NCBI RefSeq assembly: GCF_023554105.1
Contig: NZ_JAMJWE010000011.1
Span: 90,955-154,954, forward strand
Length of the DNA: 64,000 nucleotides
Direction of reading: 5' to 3'
Origin: Brucella sp. 21LCYQ03
Lineage (GTDB): Bacteria; Pseudomonadota; Alphaproteobacteria; Rhizobiales; Rhizobiaceae
The notes beneath the pieces are model-generated. The model did no database searches and was not told where the DNA came from. It was given only the letters and a program-made list of their open reading frames with translations. The stretch's first letter is position 1. The number at the start of each line of letters is the position of its first letter. Below, piece after piece: positions 63,832-64,000 of this stretch. A program made the translations under genes and the position numbers.

Positions 63832-64000
<169 letters not shown>

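Overview
The window looks like a chromosome segment of an alphaproteobacterium of the order Hyphomicrobiales, most likely Brucellaceae (Ochrobactrum/Brucella type). This rests on recognised protein families and their arrangement: the lpiA-acvB lysyl-phosphatidylglycerol pair, a Pcs-type phosphatidylcholine synthase, an IalB protein, a BhuA-like haem receptor with hmuPSTUV and bhuQ, and RirA with Irr-box-like sites. No database search was possible, so the genus is an inference.

Region 1 (1-26.3 kb) is conserved core. It runs acvB (cut by the left edge) and lpiA; a CcdA-like thiol transporter; glmU and glmS (UDP-GlcNAc supply); recG, sdhE and mfd; a DsbA-like oxidoreductase, a YejA-like binding protein, ialB, hspQ, a UbiH-type hydroxylase, pcs, a quinone reductase and a four-gene BMP-type nucleoside ABC importer.

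Region 2 (26.3-36.4 kb) is an iron and haem block. bfd-bfr (iron storage and release) lies behind a perfect Irr-type palindrome. A BhuA-like receptor and the haem oxygenase BhuQ are read leftward. hmuP, hmuS and hmuTUV are read rightward from a shared control region that holds an IRO-like site and a 17-bp tandem repeat. The regulator gene rirA follows, with its own Irr-like box upstream. Together these genes take up, break down and store iron under RirA/Irr control. A tRNA-Ser(UGA) gene closes the block.

Region 3 (36.4-46.3 kb) is a graveyard of transposable (Mu-like) prophages with P2-like tails. Two sites share the same 24-bp candidate right-end sequence. Next to the first is an intact four-gene overlapping operon: a Com-like zinc finger, a 64-aa protein, an ABC-ATPase fused to a GNAT domain, and a formyltransferase-like protein. 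It sits where Mu carries com-mom, and I read it as a candidate DNA base hypermodification cassette; it is the most interesting object in the window. Next to the second end is a broken Dam-type methylase. Tail genes D and U are broken, and a deletion joins ner to the end of U. A broken metallophosphoesterase gene follows.

Region 4 (46.3-63.2 kb) is a surface polysaccharide island, visibly AT-richer in its middle. It encodes a two-gene ABC exporter, large multidomain glycosyltransferases, a GDP-D-glycero-D-manno-heptose pathway (gmhA, a fused hddC-gmhB with a degenerate kinase-like tail, and hddA), an RgpF/coiled-coil/methyltransferase protein, and rmlACBD for dTDP-L-rhamnose. The right edge holds IS5 and IS30 remnants and a piece of an acetyl-CoA hydrolase/transferase gene.
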